DNA of 64,000 nt, taken from positions 62,001-126,000 of the forward strand of contig BCIK01000011.1 in assembly GCA_039545295.1 (NCBI GenBank). Reading direction: 5' to 3'. The notes beneath the pieces were generated by a model. The model was not told the DNA's origin and ran no database searches. It saw nothing but the letters and a program-made list of their open reading frames with translations. This document shows positions 14,941 through 27,315 of this stretch, one piece after another; the stretch's first letter is position 1, and every line of letters begins with the position of its first letter. A program made the translations under genes and the position numbers. Origin of the DNA: Udeniomyces pyricola. Taxonomy: Eukaryota > Basidiomycota > Tremellomycetes > Cystofilobasidiales > Mrakiaceae.

Positions 14941-17900
14941 TCAGCTTCTTGTGCTTTTGAGACACCTTGCCGACGCAACCAAGCAAAAGCTCCAAAGCGG
15001 GGGCTTACTGGTATACGAAGTACCGGTCGTGGTTTGTTGGTCCCACGAATCATTGGAGGTTGACGCGGCAGACTCTTTGAGGAGAGATGCCTGTGACGTG
15101 ATCTTCGTCATCATCTGCTGCTCATCGTCACCGTCGACTGGGCTTGTGGCTGGAGGAGACGGGTCAGAAGTGGATCGGACAAGCGGCACGACGTTGAGAC
15201 GCGTCGGACGATGAAACGAGAAGGCTCGTTTCCGGTTGTCGACGGGTCTATCCTCGCCATTCGAAACTGTCCCAAAGGCACCATGTGTGTCATGCTGGGT
15301 GATGCCAGAAGATTGGGGGAAAGTAAGGGGAGACTCAATCGAAGGAGACTGTGGAGGGGGAAGGGTAGACATCGCAGGCGAGAGAGGTAGAGGAACCTGG
15401 GATGGGGCTACGTGCTTCTGGGATGGGGCGGCCACGGGCTCGAGAGAAAGCGGCCGTCCAAGCGCAAGGTCAAGGCTGGACGTTGTCGTCGTCTTGTTTG
15501 GGGCCAAAACGTTGGGAAGAGGCGTGACCGGCGACTGGGATCGGTGACTAGAATGGTTGAGGACAGGGGAAGACTGTTGATCATGCGTAGAAGATGAGTC
15601 TAAAGGCTGAGATGACGAGCTTGTTTGTAGGACGCGAGGAGGCAAAGATGGGCTAAGCTGAGGTACAGGTGCAGTGGAGGGGGCAGGGGTAGTAAAGAGC
15701 GCCGCAAGACTGGGAGGAGCCGATTCCGATAGCGTCGGCTGAGAATCGGAGGTGACAGCCTGAGTTGGTTTGCTCATGGTCGAGCTCGAGGGTACGTGTT
15801 CCGACTTGAATAGCGAAGCCTTGCTCTTCTTTTTTGCCAAAGGATCCTCAGCGCCCGCCTTCTTGCCAAGCGATTTTGGGGCAGTCAGACGCTTCCAAAG
15901 GCCCAGCAGCCCGCCAGATCGCACCTCATTTTCTTTAGGAGAACGCTTCGGAACTTCAGTGACCGTGGGGAAGCTTGCGGGAGTAGCGATAGGGGCAGCT
16001 TGCAGTGCTGCCGGTCCTAGAGACGCAGGCGAATTTTTGGGAAGGGAAGCAGGCGAGGACACCGGGGAATGGACAGTCGGGGAAACCGCGGGCGCAATCG
16101 ACAGCTTCGACGTCGGAGCAGAGTTGTGGGTGCGTGGAGTCGAGACAGGAGACGGGGGGGTAGGTGAAGCTGCCTGGGTACTATTGCGGACTACTGTAGG
16201 TGACGCCGAGGCGACAGAAGAAGGTGCCTTGGAAACGTGATGACTAGGAAGGGGCGGGACAGGAGGAGGATTTGGTGTCGGTGAGTTGTAGACACCAGAA
16301 GATGATCGACGCTTTTCGTGGCTCTTGACCGAACCAGATCCGATCTCTTGCTCGAGCTGTTCGCTTGTTGGTTCCTCTTTTGACTTGCCCCAGAAGGAGA
16401 GCCGACGCTTCGATTTTGACGATCTGTTACGGTGAAGGGAAGGGGGAGCAGATGCCGAAACAGGGACAGGAGAGGAAGCTTGCGATAGCGGCGAAGGGGA
16501 ATAGTTGACAGCATGTTGACTGATATATGATGGCTGTGCCGAGACAACCCAAGTACAGTATCGTTTGTTCAAATGATCGAGTGAGTTATGATATTGACAC
16601 AAATTCAATCTACTACGCGCTTTCGCGACGAAACGGAGGCTTACCGATCGTTCAATGACAAGTGTGCCGTCCTCGGAGACGGCTCTTGACCGGGAACCTC
16701 GTCGACTGGCCATTGAACTGTGCGGTGAAGCTCCACTCTTGACCTTCCTCGGAGAGCTCTTGTGGTCCGAAACAGCGGTCTCATCGACTGGGCCAATCCA
16801 TGTCGGCCACGGGCTGTCGAGCGATGCAAGCTGGGTTCGGGTCGGTGTGGCCGTCGTAGGATACTGAAATCCAAGAGTGCAAGGTCAAGGCTATCATTAG
16901 AGGCGGGAGCGACTACGGAGGGAGAGCGAGGGGACTTTGCACGAGAGGGATACCACGTACCGGTCCAGCCATGGTGAGGTCGGTCGGAAATGAGTTCGCG
17001 ATAGGATAAGGCCCCGACATAGTCAGGGAGGGGTAAGCGCCGCTCATGGACATGTGCGAGGAGCGAGACGAGGTCGCACGCGAGAGCGTGTGAGAGGATG
17101 GTCTGTCGATACCGCCAAGCGTAGTGTCAGCCTATTGCCCCGGAACCTGAATGCAGTGCGCCAGCATTGAGCTTAACTCACCTCTGTGACATGCCAGATG
17201 AGTCTTCTCTCTCGACCTCGTTTCCTCTACCAACGGAAGTAGTATTTAAAATGACGTCTCGGCGTTCCACCTGACGGGTGAGTCGCTTGACAGTGTCGAG
17301 CGGGCGCTCCATCTGGGACCGATAGCTAAAAGACCAAGGAGTTTGATTCACGTCGGATGTTGTCACCTGCCAACCGAGCCGTGTATATAGAAACCCGAGA
17401 TGTAAAGGAGCCGACTTACGGGTTGCTGAGGTCTGGTGCGTTTCCTCCGCTGTACTGAGCAGGTCCGCCAAGGATCCCACTGGACGAGACTGAGGATGAT
17501 GAGGAAGGCGGGGTTGGTTTGTCAAGCGATGAACCGGACGTCCGACGCGAAGATGAGACCGTCCTCGAAACGGGCGGAGCTGCGATCACAGGTCGAGGGG
17601 GGCTCCTCGGTCCCCTGAGGGAGGATTTAGTCGTGAGATCCGAAGGTGTCATATGGGGGTGAATGCCGATCGTATTGGTCGTAGGAAGCCCGTTCTTGGG
17701 CCGGATGGGGCTCGTCGAGGGGTCAAAGGCCGGTGCGGTCAGCACGTGGGGCGCTGCTTCTGTCACGTCGGGCGAAGTTGGGTGCTGATGAGTTGAGGAT
17801 CTCTTAGCGGCCTGTTTGGATGACCTCGAGCGCATGAGCGAGAGTCCAGACGACTGGGAGCGAGGTGAACGAGGGGGGTGGGGCAAGGTCTCAAGATCCG

Positions 17901-18332
17901 ACGGTTTAAAGATGGGCTTTGGGAACTCGGCCTCGGGCGAAAGATTGAGTGAAGTTCTCCGCTTCCCTGATGAAGAGGAGATGAGGACCCATGGTGTACG
18001 GATACACGACGCGATAACGATCAGCATTTTGGACATGCGAGCGTCTGCTGTAGGAACGTTCGCGAGCGTGTCAATGGCGAGAAAGACGGCGACGCGTAGG
18101 ATCCGGTGACTTACACGCCAAGGGCGGAGAAGAAGGCGGCGGCGCGAAGTAGCTCGAGCCAACTCGCTCGGTGCCCGGGCTCACGCTCTGGGACTGGATT
18201 TGGGTCAAGTATAGCGGGAGTGATGGAGATGCGTCAGTGAGATCGTTCTGAGAAGGAGAGCATGGCGGGGACTGGAAGCAAACCAAGAAAGGGCGTTCGG
18301 TGACTGACGTCGAGAAACGGTTCGAGCTCCAT
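14941..18332 (-). CDS. Large Ser/Pro-rich protein, unknown family
   Basis: Not recognised. Exons in transcript order: 18332-18309, 18193-18115, 17966-17420, 17325-17182, 17102-16961, 16863-16645, 16533-14941, phase-consistent, about 915 residues. Most of it is low-complexity Ser/Pro/Thr and probably disordered. Less repetitive islands look constrained: MERPLDTVKRLTRQVERRD, SPWPTWIGPVDETAVSDHK, GTLVIERS, and KSKRRLSFWGKSKEEP. There is no signal peptide or membrane segment. Many basic-Ser/Thr and Ser-Pro sites suggest a phosphorylated signalling or cytoskeletal adaptor, but that is inference. The C-terminus is uncertain: a good donor at 15008 could splice to another short exon. The join between the second and third exons is also tentative. 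It is transcribed divergently from EMC10. Confidence 0.7.
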
Positions 18333-19416
18333 GATGAGCTTAGGATCGAGTGCGCGGGCTCTGAAAGGGGGTGTACGGTAGGGGTCTAGGCAAGCGGATT
18401 GGCAGACGAGCGACCTTGAGGGGGAATGGGTGATGTGACGGCAAGTCTGAAAGGATGAGGGGTGTCTGAGGGAGAGGAAGGAAGCAGAGCAGAGGAGAAA
18501 TAGAGAGAGGGGGACCGGGGAGGCTGAAGGGGAACTCGGTGGTTTGGTCAAGGCAAGGTGAATCGATCGCCTTGTGGCTGGCACGGACAATGCGCAATGC
18601 ACAATGCAAGCTCGCAGCAACTCCCCACGTTATCGTCGCGGCGTTATGAGATTTATGATTTATATAATGCCAGCGATCGCGTATCAGTCCCACTTGGCCC
18701 CACAATTCTTTCTTTTTCGCTCACAACATTGGGATCCATCCATCATCAACCCACGCAGCGCCCAGCCTTTGTATATCGTACGCGTCAAAATGATCAATGA
18801 TGCCTTGCAGGCCATGTATTCCATAATCACTCTGCACGCCTTGAATCTTGAACCTTGAGCCTCGCAAGAACGTTTCGCCTTTCGGTATGCATGATGCAGA
18901 GAATCGAGCTACTGGCTGAGCGCGCTGATCTCTGTCAACTCGCACCAATCGTCATCCTTGCGGTCGCGCGCGCGCTCGCCGTGGCGGTCGTCGAAGGATA
19001 TAATGCGATGGCAGAACCTGCGCATCTGCATTAATTAAGCTGCTGTGACGCCAAGTCTTCTCGAGATGACGATCATCAATGTCGCGTCCCCAGCTATGTA
19101 CGACGTATGTACGCGACGTATGTACGTAGATGCACGCACGACCTTCTCCGGATCGCGCTGGCGCTCCTGATGCATGGTTTGTATGTATCAGGCCGGCTCA
19201 ACGTTGAAATGACCGGTCATCAGTCGGTATGTCGGTGACGGTCGGACGTCAGACGTCGGTCATGCATCATGAGCGCAACATGACATGAACGCACATATTC
19301 ATCTGACACGAGCGCCTCGCGCACCGATGACAGTAGTCACGCCGTCGCGTCTTCCACAGCTCAAGTCCTCAAGCGCGCATCGATCATAGCGATTACCCTC
19401 ACATCCCTGCCGCACG
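18333..19416. promoter_or_regulatory. Divergent promoter region, Ser/Pro-rich gene and EMC10
   Basis: About 1.1 kb with no supported gene. It contains an alternating CG stretch near 18963-18977, a perfect 13-bp tandem duplication at 19101-19126, and paired GACGTC palindromes at 19245-19250 and 19252-19257. The many ACGT cores, all nearer EMC10, are candidate bZIP sites. Confidence 0.5.
19101..19126 (+). repeat. 13-bp direct tandem repeat with ACGT cores
   Basis: CGACGTATGTACG occurs twice head to tail at 19101-19113 and 19114-19126. It lies about 290 bases before the EMC10 start. Each copy carries an ACGT core and a GTAC. Confidence 0.85.
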
Positions 19417-20607
19417 ATGCATCTCCTCTCAACGCTCCTGCTCCTACCCCTCTCGGTCGCTGTATATGCGACGAATCCGACCGAGCCTATCGTCGATACC
19501 GTCACCATCTATCACCGTTTCCTCCCCATCGACCGTCGAGAGCCACTACCGCCATTCGAACCCCGACTGAGTGTCCACCTCACCCAGCCGCCCACTCATC
19601 ACCCTTCTTCCGCCTCTGATCTTCATTCTGGCCAAGCATCACCATCATCATCATTTCTTCTCCCGACCGTACAGGGTGAAAACGTCCAGTCCAAAGAAAA
19701 TCCACTTCGTCCGGTCAACCTCGAGACGGATGCTTGGTACGAGGTCGCGTTGGGTCTCCCATCGGGCGAGTTCTCAAGTACGACGATGAAAGCTGTGAGC
19801 AGTTTCTTCTCCCCCCCCTCCTTTCCCCCCATCGCTTCTTCGTTGACGCATGTGACCTCTATTCTTACGGTTCGCATATACTGATGAACGTGTCTGACTC
19901 GATGATCATCAAAAGTGCCATCTCCTTCTTCCTCCACACCTACGACAGGACGTCTTAACCCTCCAACTTGCGCCTGACGCGGGCTCGACGCCTTTCCATC
20001 TAGCCTATTCCATCCGCAATATCCCACGAGACGGCTCTTGCCCGGGCACGTCTTCCACTGCGACTCACGCGACCGAAGGCTTCGAGACATCCATCTTCCT
20101 CAAGACGCCCACCGTTCAGACCGCGTGAGTTTGACCAAGGGCGTGTCTTGGGTGTTCTTTTTTTTCTTTTCATTTTCGTATCCTAGTTCTTGTCTTTCTT
20201 CTCTCTCAGCTGGAACCCATTGTCTTTTGCGCATGTTTATCTCGGATTCTGCCCTTCCCCATCATCCCTGACTAATCTCGTTTCTACCTAACCCGATAAT
20301 CTAGTCCTCTACTTGCCACTCCGCCGCCATGGGACGCGGAGACCGGGCGACCGGCGGTGGCACCCGTCGAGAAATCGTTCCTGGCCAAATACTGGGTCTA
20401 CATGGCGATCCCGATCGTGCTCCTCATCAGTGAGTACGCACTCTACCGCGGCCCCGTTACGTCTGACGCGAAAATCAAGATAGCGGACGAGACGATTGAT
20501 CTGGAAGCTGGTTGAGATGTTGACCGACTGTTATTCCCTTCTTCTTCTTCTTGCTGAAAGTGATGCCCGAAACCGAAGCGGAGGCCGCTGCCGGCGCAGC
20601 CAAATAA
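19417..20607 (+). CDS. EMC10: ER membrane protein complex subunit 10
   Basis: Lumenal, single-pass subunit of the EMC, which inserts and folds membrane proteins in the ER. Exons 19417-19794, 19916-20124, 20305-20429, 20561-20607 encode 252 residues. Residues 1-18 form a typical signal peptide (MHLLSTLLLLPLSVAVYA). A lumenal beta-type domain follows, including LRQDVLTLQL and LAYSIRNIPRDGSCP. Near the C-terminus VEKSFLAKYWVYMAIPIVLL is the conserved pre-membrane and membrane segment of Emc10, followed by a short acidic/Ala tail. Length and architecture match the family. The identification rests on architecture and the VEKSFLxKYW motif, since Emc10 diverges quickly. It converges on RPL22 with only about 210 bases between coding ends. 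Confidence 0.82.
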
Positions 20608-20819
20608 ATGCGATCAATGAACCCATACCAAACAAACCCATCCATCAGCTTCGCTCAACGTTGAATTATGCTTGTCTTCTTCTGTCGGACAGCTTGCGTA
20701 TAATTGTAGTTCTCAATGGGCTCAACGACGGAGATGTAGAAGATGACCTTGAGGCAGGACGGTTGAAAGTGCGGTAGGACTGGCTTGAAACGTTTCTAAA
20801 GGCGGAATCTATCGTCATT

Positions 20820-22191
20820 CTACTCTTGCATCTGGTCCTCATCCTCCTCCTCCTCCTCACCCTCGCCATCCTCACCCTGGATGTTGAAGAACCGAAGCTC
20901 GTCTAGATACGCAGCGGGTATTCGAAAAGAAGAGAAAGCGTCAGTCTAGGCTTGAGGGAGAATATCCGAGAAGAATGGAGAAGAAAATCTCGACAAAGAG
21001 AGAGAGAGCCGAAGAGACGAAGGACGACGGCGACGTACACGAGTCTTTGCTGGAGGCGACGACTCGGATGAAGTCTCGGAGCGAGCTCTTCTTGAGCCAT
21101 CGCTTAGTGAGGAACTTGAGGTATCGCTTCGACAGGGGACCAGTCGAGGTAATGGTGACCTTGGTCTCTCCTATGGTTTGAGTCGCAAGTGAAGAGAGGA
21201 CGATTGGTCAGGGCGAGTGGGAGAATGGAACAGGAAAGACGTGTCCGGCTGAGTAGGTCGAGAACGTACCGACTCGCTGGATGCCAACGATGGAGCCAAG
21301 CTGTCCGGGCTTGCCGTCGACCTTGATGTAGTCGTGAAGGTACTGAGAAATAAAGAAGAAGAATGAAGGCAAAGACCGTTTCGCGTTGGTCGGTCGGGCG
21401 GGCTCGAGGCAAGGTTGAAACAATCAGATATGACCCAAGTGTTTTGTTCCGAGACGCACCTTCTCGAAACCAGCAACGTCGCTATGGTGGAGAGAGAGGA
21501 CGGCGAATCAAGTCAAGAGGCAATTCGGACCAGAAGAGCGTCAGTGAGTGGAGAGAGTCGAGACGAGAAGGAGCGGGGGGAAGAATGGCGAGGCGAGTGG
21601 ATGAGAAGAAGACGCGTACAAGATCTTGTCCTCAGCGGGCTTAGTGCAGTCGATGGTGAAGCTAGTGAGATCAAAGGGACGGATAGAGACAGAGCGCGAG
21701 TGAGGGAGAGAGAGAGAGAGGGAAAATGGAAGAGAGAGGAGGATATTTCAGTCGACTGGCACGTCGGACTGGACCGAGGGGGAGGGGGAGGGGGGGGGGG
21801 ACCGGACTTTGGAGGTAGGAAGGACGGACGTGTGAGCGGGCTTCTTGGAGGAGGGCTTGGTGGCCGTCTTGATCTTGGGGTCAATCTTGGGCTGTTGGGA
21901 TCCAAACATTCAGGAGGGAGACAGAACCGATTGAAGTGAAATTTGGGGAACCAGGTAAGAGGGTCAAGAATGGAGGGAAAAGAAAAATAGGGCAAGGTGG
22001 GAGAATGTGAGTGAGACGCGAGGCAGAAGGAAAGGAACGTCGGTAGGCGGTAGAAATTGCGGCGACCGTCGAGGGAGAGTCGAGGGAGGAAGAGAGAGGG
22101 GGCGACGTTGTCGGTGAAGGGGAGCAGCAGGCGGAAGGATCTCTGTAGGGGATGATGGTTGCAAGGAGGATGGGACATATGGACCAACCAT
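20820..22191 (-). CDS. RPL22: 60S ribosomal protein eL22
   Basis: Structural protein of the large ribosomal subunit. Exons in transcript order: 22191-22189, 21891-21830, 21661-21620, 21481-21460, 21342-21270, 21170-21039, 20902-20820 (138 residues). Family landmarks: [66 protein letters not shown] and an acidic tail. The first coding exon is proposed to be the ATG alone, because the next exon begins in phase 0 with PKIDPKIK and the unspliced frame from that ATG soon stops. The donor after it (GTTGGT) is not canonical, so the start is the weakest part. Another exon is only 22 nt. It shares a roughly 600-base divergent promoter with CBF5. Confidence 0.93.
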
Positions 22192-22798
22192 GGTAAGAGG
22201 AGTCGAGGTAGGGTGGGGAGGATATGTAGGGTATATATATATATGAGGACTGCTGGTGGGAAGGGATATGTATATTAGAAGGAAGAGGGAGGTGGGAAAG
22301 GATTGATGATGATGATTATTTCGATTGATCGAGTCTACAACTGTGGACAGGCAACCCTCGAATAGCTTCTAATAAGCTTGAGCTTAGCTTGAGCTTGGCT
22401 TGAGTTGAGCCGACCTCTGAGCTGAGCCAAAGAAACTAGAAATCACCCCCAGCAGCACACCAGCAGCTCACATCTGAATTTTCGAACTCGCGCCTGGATC
22501 GACCCTTCAATCTGACGACGATACCGTGCTCCCTCTCTGTCTCTCCTCCCCTCCCTCCTCCTCCCGACACACACCAACCAATCCCCCAAGCCAACCCTCT
22601 CTCCCCTCGGCTTCCTCCCCGTCCTCAGTTCTCCCACCTCTTCCCTCCGATCTCCTTTGGTTCCACCACAGAGACCGTCCTAGCCGTTCCAACGCCTAGC
22701 CACCTCCGCCAGCCTAAACGCGACGTCCAGCTAACCCGTGCTTAGCCGACCGCCCTTCGACACTCCCTCCACCCTCAACCAATCCTCTCATTCCCAAC
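22192..22798. promoter_or_regulatory. Divergent promoter RPL22 / CBF5
   Basis: It lies between two divergent ribosome genes. A TATATATATATATATG-like tract is at 22231-22245 on the RPL22 side. An 11-bp repeat array lies at 22375-22407. A long C/T-rich stretch (22500-22798) leads into CBF5, as for other highly expressed genes here. Confidence 0.6.
22375..22407 (+). repeat. Three 11-bp tandem repeats in RPL22/CBF5 promoter
   Basis: AGCTTGAGCTT at 22375-22385 is repeated exactly at 22386-22396, and an imperfect third copy (GGCTTGAGTTG) occupies 22397-22407. It lies roughly midway between the two start codons. Confidence 0.8.
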
Positions 22799-25705
22799 AT
22801 GGCTTCTACCTCCAAGTCCATCGCCCAGGTCCAGGCCGAGGGTGACTTTGCCATCAAGCCCCAGTCGGTCGCCCCTGCCCTCGGTCAGTCGACGACGCTT
22901 CCCTCGCTTCGTCCCTTTCTCACTTTCTCCCTGGTGATGGAACGAACGCCCAGCCAGATTCTTGCTCGGCCACTCCCTTGGCTCCCCCCCTTCCCAAACG
23001 TGTACTCACCACCCTACCCCGTCTTGGTCCCTATGTCCATCATGCCTTGCCTAATATCCTCTTCAAACAGACACCTCGCAGTGGCCCCTTCTGCTCAAGA
23101 ACTACGACAAGCTCCTCGTTCGATCCAGTCACTTCACCCCCATCCCCGTCGTACGTCCCTCTGCGCCCTGGCATCGCTTCGAATTCTATGTTGCCGCTGC
23201 CCCGTTTCTTTTGCCCCGGGCTGCGCTCATGCTCATCCTTTCACTTTGGTCCTCCACTTTAAACTCTTCCAGGGTTGCTCGCCGCTCAAGCGAGACCTCG
23301 TCTCCTACGTCAAGTGAGCTCTCATCCTGAACCCTGTCCTAGCTAACAGTCCGCGGCCCATGGCGCGCACGAGGAAAGGCTGAGGTCTTGCTGCTGACGT
23401 TCTTTTTCCCTTGGATTTTTTTTTTTTTTTTTTCTTCTTCTCCTTGTCTCTGTCTCTCGCGCCCTTGTGATCCTTTTGCGTCTATCCGATTTGCGTCTCG
23501 TCTCGTTCGCGCGTATGTGGCAATGTGTCTCTTCCAGGTCGGGTGTCATCAACCTCGACAAGCCGTCGAACCCTTCGTCGCACGAAGTCGTCGCTTGGCT
23601 CCGTCGGATCCTTCGAGTCGAGAAGACTGGTCACTCCGGTACGCTCGACCCCAAGGTCACTGGATGCCTCATCGTCTGTATCGACCGAGCGACCCGACTT
23701 GTCAAGTCGCAGCAGGGTGCCGGAAAGGAGTACGTCGCCGTCCTCCGACTGCACGCCCCGCTCGCCGACGACAAGGCTCTTCCCCGAGCTCTCGAGACCT
23801 TGACGGGTGCCCTCTTCCAGCGACCCCCCCTCATCTCGGCCGTCAAGCGACAGCTTCGAATCCGAACCATCTACTCGTCCACCCTCATCGAGTTTGACAA
23901 CAAGCGTGGTCTTGCCGTCTTCCACGTTTCGTGCGAGGCCGGAACTTACATCAGGACGCTCTGCGTTCACCTCGGTCTCCTCCTTGGTGTCGGAGGTCAC
24001 ATGCAGGAGCTCAGGCGAGTTCGATCGGGAGCCATGGGAGAGAACGACGACTCGGTCACTATGCACGACGTCCTTGACGCTCAGTGGCTTTACGACAACA
24101 CCCGAGACGGTGAGCCCTCCCCCCCCCCCCTTTGTTTTTTTTTGTTCGCGTTTTGTCTCTTTCTCTTCTGTTGGCGTGTTGCCATGTTTCCTTCTGTTAT
24201 CCATTTTTCTCTTTTTCTCTTCGTGGTACGGTTGCTGATGTTGTCCTTTCCCGGGTGGTACCATCACAGAGTCTTACCTCCGACGCGTCATCCGACCTCT
24301 CGAGTCGCTCCTCACTGGTCACAAGAGGCTCGTCGTCAAGGACTCGGCCGTCAACGCCATCTGCTACGGCGCCAAGCTCATGATCCCGGGTCTCCTTCGA
24401 TACGAGTCCGACATTGAGGTCAACGAGGAGGTCGTCATCATGACGACCAAGGGAGAGGCTATCGCTCTCGGTATCGCTCTCATGAGCACCGTCGACTTGA
24501 GCACCTGCGATCACGGTGTCGTCGCCAAGGTCAAGCGATGCATTATGGTGCGTTTTGACTCTTTTTTTCTCTCTTTTGTTGTCGGTTCATTCTATTGAGT
24601 TTGTGTCGCATGATCTATGCTGATTAAACGAACATGGATGGGTTTTTTCTTCATGCAGGAGCGTGACATGTACCCCCGACGATGGGGATTGGGACCCAAG
24701 GCCCAGGAGAAGAAGAAGTAGGTTGAATCTCTTCCTTTTTCTCCTCTTTTCCGAAACACCCGTGGTATAGAGCATGAGTCGGAACTTTGCTCACCCTTGA
24801 CAACCCCTGTGGGGTTTCTCTTACTCTTTTCTTTCCTTGCTTTCTTGTTTGCAGGATGGTCAAGGCTGGATCGCTTGACAAGCACGGTCGAAAGATTGAG
24901 GGCGTTACCCCTGCGGCTTGGGACAAGAGCTACGTCGACTACAGCGCTACGGGCGAGGAGGTCCGAGGAGAGCTCGTTGGCGTGAGTTTTTTTCTTTCTT
25001 TTTTTCCTCCTTTCTCTCTCTGACGCCAAGCGTGTCTTTGAACGAATTAAAAGAAGAAGAAAACACTAAACGGCTTTTTTGGGGTTTCTTTCCTCTCTAC
25101 AGACCCAACCGGCCGCTGAGGCTGCTCCTACCGCTTCCATCACCGAGGTCGCGCCCGAAGCCCCTGCTGCCGCCGTGGCTGCCCCTGTTGAGGAGCCTTC
25201 TACCGGAGAGAAGGAGAAGAAGCGCAAGCGCAAGTCCGAGGCCGCCGACGGTGACGATGCTCCGGCAGCTGAGGATGGAGAGGAGAAGAAGGTTCGTTGT
25301 TATTCTCTTTTCTCTTCTTCCTTCCCTATAGGAGTGTCCATAGTGTTTCTCTTTTGTTCTGCGCGCTTCGCCTACCCTTTTTTTGTGTTTGCTTGTTTTG
25401 CTGATTGGAACTCGGATGGCTTTCGTGTCCTTTTGGAACGATGTAGAAGAAGAAGAAGTCCAAGAAGGAGGATGGCGAGGTAAGTTCTGTGTTTCCACAT
25501 CTCTTTCTCTCTTTTGCTCTCTCACTCCTTGATGTTGTTCCTCATTCATTGCGCTGTTTGTTGGTTGGCCACTTACACATTGACTGACGCAACCCCATCT
25601 CGGCGCTCTTTTCTCGCGCGCTCTTCCTTTCTCATTGTACAGACCCCATCAAAGAAGGAGAAGAAGGACAAGAAGAAGAAGGACAAGAGCGAGGCTGAGG
25701 CTTGA
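22799..25705 (+). CDS. CBF5: rRNA pseudouridine synthase, H/ACA snoRNP catalytic subunit (dyskerin)
   Basis: Nucleolar enzyme that isomerises uridines in rRNA guided by H/ACA snoRNAs, working with Nop10, Nhp2 and Gar1. Exons 22799-22883, 23071-23150, 23273-23313, 23538-24109, 24270-24547, 24659-24717, 24855-24981, 25103-25291, 25447-25479, 25643-25705 give 508 residues. The N-terminal dyskerin-like region is followed by [19 protein letters not shown] and [14 protein letters not shown], with the catalytic Asp106. The TruB core ends in [14 protein letters not shown], and the PUA domain includes [18 protein letters not shown]. The C-terminus is Lys/Glu-rich ([12 protein letters not shown]), as in other Cbf5 proteins. 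Length and domains are complete. It is divergent from RPL22 and upstream of RPS5. Confidence 0.97.
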
Positions 25706-27315
25706 TAACAAAACAAAAAGTTTCAGACTGCCTTGGAAAAAAAACTTACAAAGAAGAAGAAGAACAAGCAAGGAAAGAAAAAAAAAAGAGACAATCTATC
25801 GAGGTCAACTTTCCCTTCTTTTTTTCTTTTTCTTTTACATGTTTTTTTTTCTTTTCTTTTCACTTGTCATTTTTTTTTTCTTTATTCTTTTCATTCTGCT
25901 TCTGCCTGATTGCATTCCCCTTTTTCTCTTCGTTCGTGTCTGACCCGTTCGATATGAAGGGTTGTACTTGTGTGTGTGGGTCCAAGTCTATGAATGGATG
26001 GGAACCTTCTAGACTGAACTCGGTGGGCGTGTCATCAGCTGGTCTCAGCTGAACAAGGAGGTCGAGGGAGGCCGGCTGTGGGAGCTGGTGTCGAAAGGGG
26101 AGAGGGAGGTGCAGTTGAGTATATGCGCCGAGTGCGTTGTTGACTAGATCGATGATCGTGATAAGAATAGGACTGCAGGTGCGTGTATAGGGCTGGGTAT
26201 GATGTATTCATCGATGATGGTGGATGATCACGCATATCCATATCGACGATGGGTATCATGCAGATCGAGGCTATAGATCACTGCTGCAAGGGCTTATACT
26301 GTAGTACGAGGAATGACATGACGTGCAAGATATACAAATAAGCTGGTGAACGAGTAGATGTTTTTTTTTTTCCTTCTTCTAAATGATTGGATGGAATATC
26401 AAAGTGAAAATGATGGAGCTTGATGCGTGAGATTAATGGTACAGAGACGTCGGCAGCACGGCGGATGGATGGGAGCTAAGACGGAGTGGAGTGGTCAATC
26501 GATCGAGAGTGCCAACACGATGCGGTGGTTTGGTAACCAGACATGAGGCTCTCTCGTCCTCGCTCCGCAGAGGGGCGAAGATTGCTTCGCTCTTGGTGGC
26601 CGTCCTCGCCTTCGCCTTCTCGTCTCCCAGATCCCTCGAAGCAGTGTGCGTATGATGGCAGAGGCCCCCTTGCTCCTCCTCCCTCTTTGGCTTCCCCTCT
26701 GCTCACCCTTCGTACCTATATCCCATGGTCAATGCTGACGTATCGATCGTCTTACCTCTCTCTTCTCTCTCTGTCCTATCGTGAAACTCTGATGGCATCT
26801 CTGCACGCATGATGAACGCTGGTCTTGTCGCTTGGCCCCTTCTCCCGCCCCAAAATTTCGTTGGCGCCGTCGCTCTGTGTGCTCTTCTCCTCTTCGCCCG
26901 ACTCGCTGGCCTCTCGCTCATCCGACTCGTCTCCGGCTGGTCCTGTCGCCCTTTTCTCCTCCCCCTTCAAAAAAAACCCCCCTCGGTCCTACGCCCTTTG
27001 CTCTCCCCTTCTCTTGGGAACCCTTCGCTCTTCACTCTGCATATATGCTGTTCTACACACCTCTTCTGTCGCGCCCCATGAACCTATGGTCTTGCCAATT
27101 CCCCCTCCTTTGCGCGCGAAACCCGATACTCCCCCTCCCCCTTTCTCCCACTTTGACCACCTCTTGGATTCGCCCTCCTCTCCCTTTCGACTTTCGATCT
27201 CCTTCGAAACGCTCTCTTCCTTCGACCTTTGTCTCCCTTCCGTCGACTCCCTCTCCAGCCGCAAAGTTTTGGTCCTAACTCCGGTCTCGACCAATCTATC
27301 TCACTTCGTCTCAAG
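25706..27315. other. Long intergenic region CBF5 to RPS5
   Basis: Runs of A and T at 25737-25900 suit a 3' UTR. 25940-26480 is mixed sequence with no supported gene on either strand. From about 26540 it is increasingly C/T-rich, and 26870-27315 is a strong pyrimidine-rich leader for RPS5. Open frames here are products of the biased composition. Confidence 0.5.

Noticed and set aside
15770..16240. 156-codon plus-strand frame
   Set aside because: It is antisense to the Ser/Pro-rich gene exon and lacks its own splice or promoter context.
21513..22187. 224-codon minus-strand frame across RPL22
   Set aside because: It reads through RPL22 introns and exons in the wrong frame; the ribosomal protein frame is unambiguous.
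26809..27081. Hydrophobic 90-codon frame that could be a small membrane protein
   Set aside because: Its hydrophobicity follows from T-rich sequence; no promoter or splice context and it lies in the RPS5 leader region.
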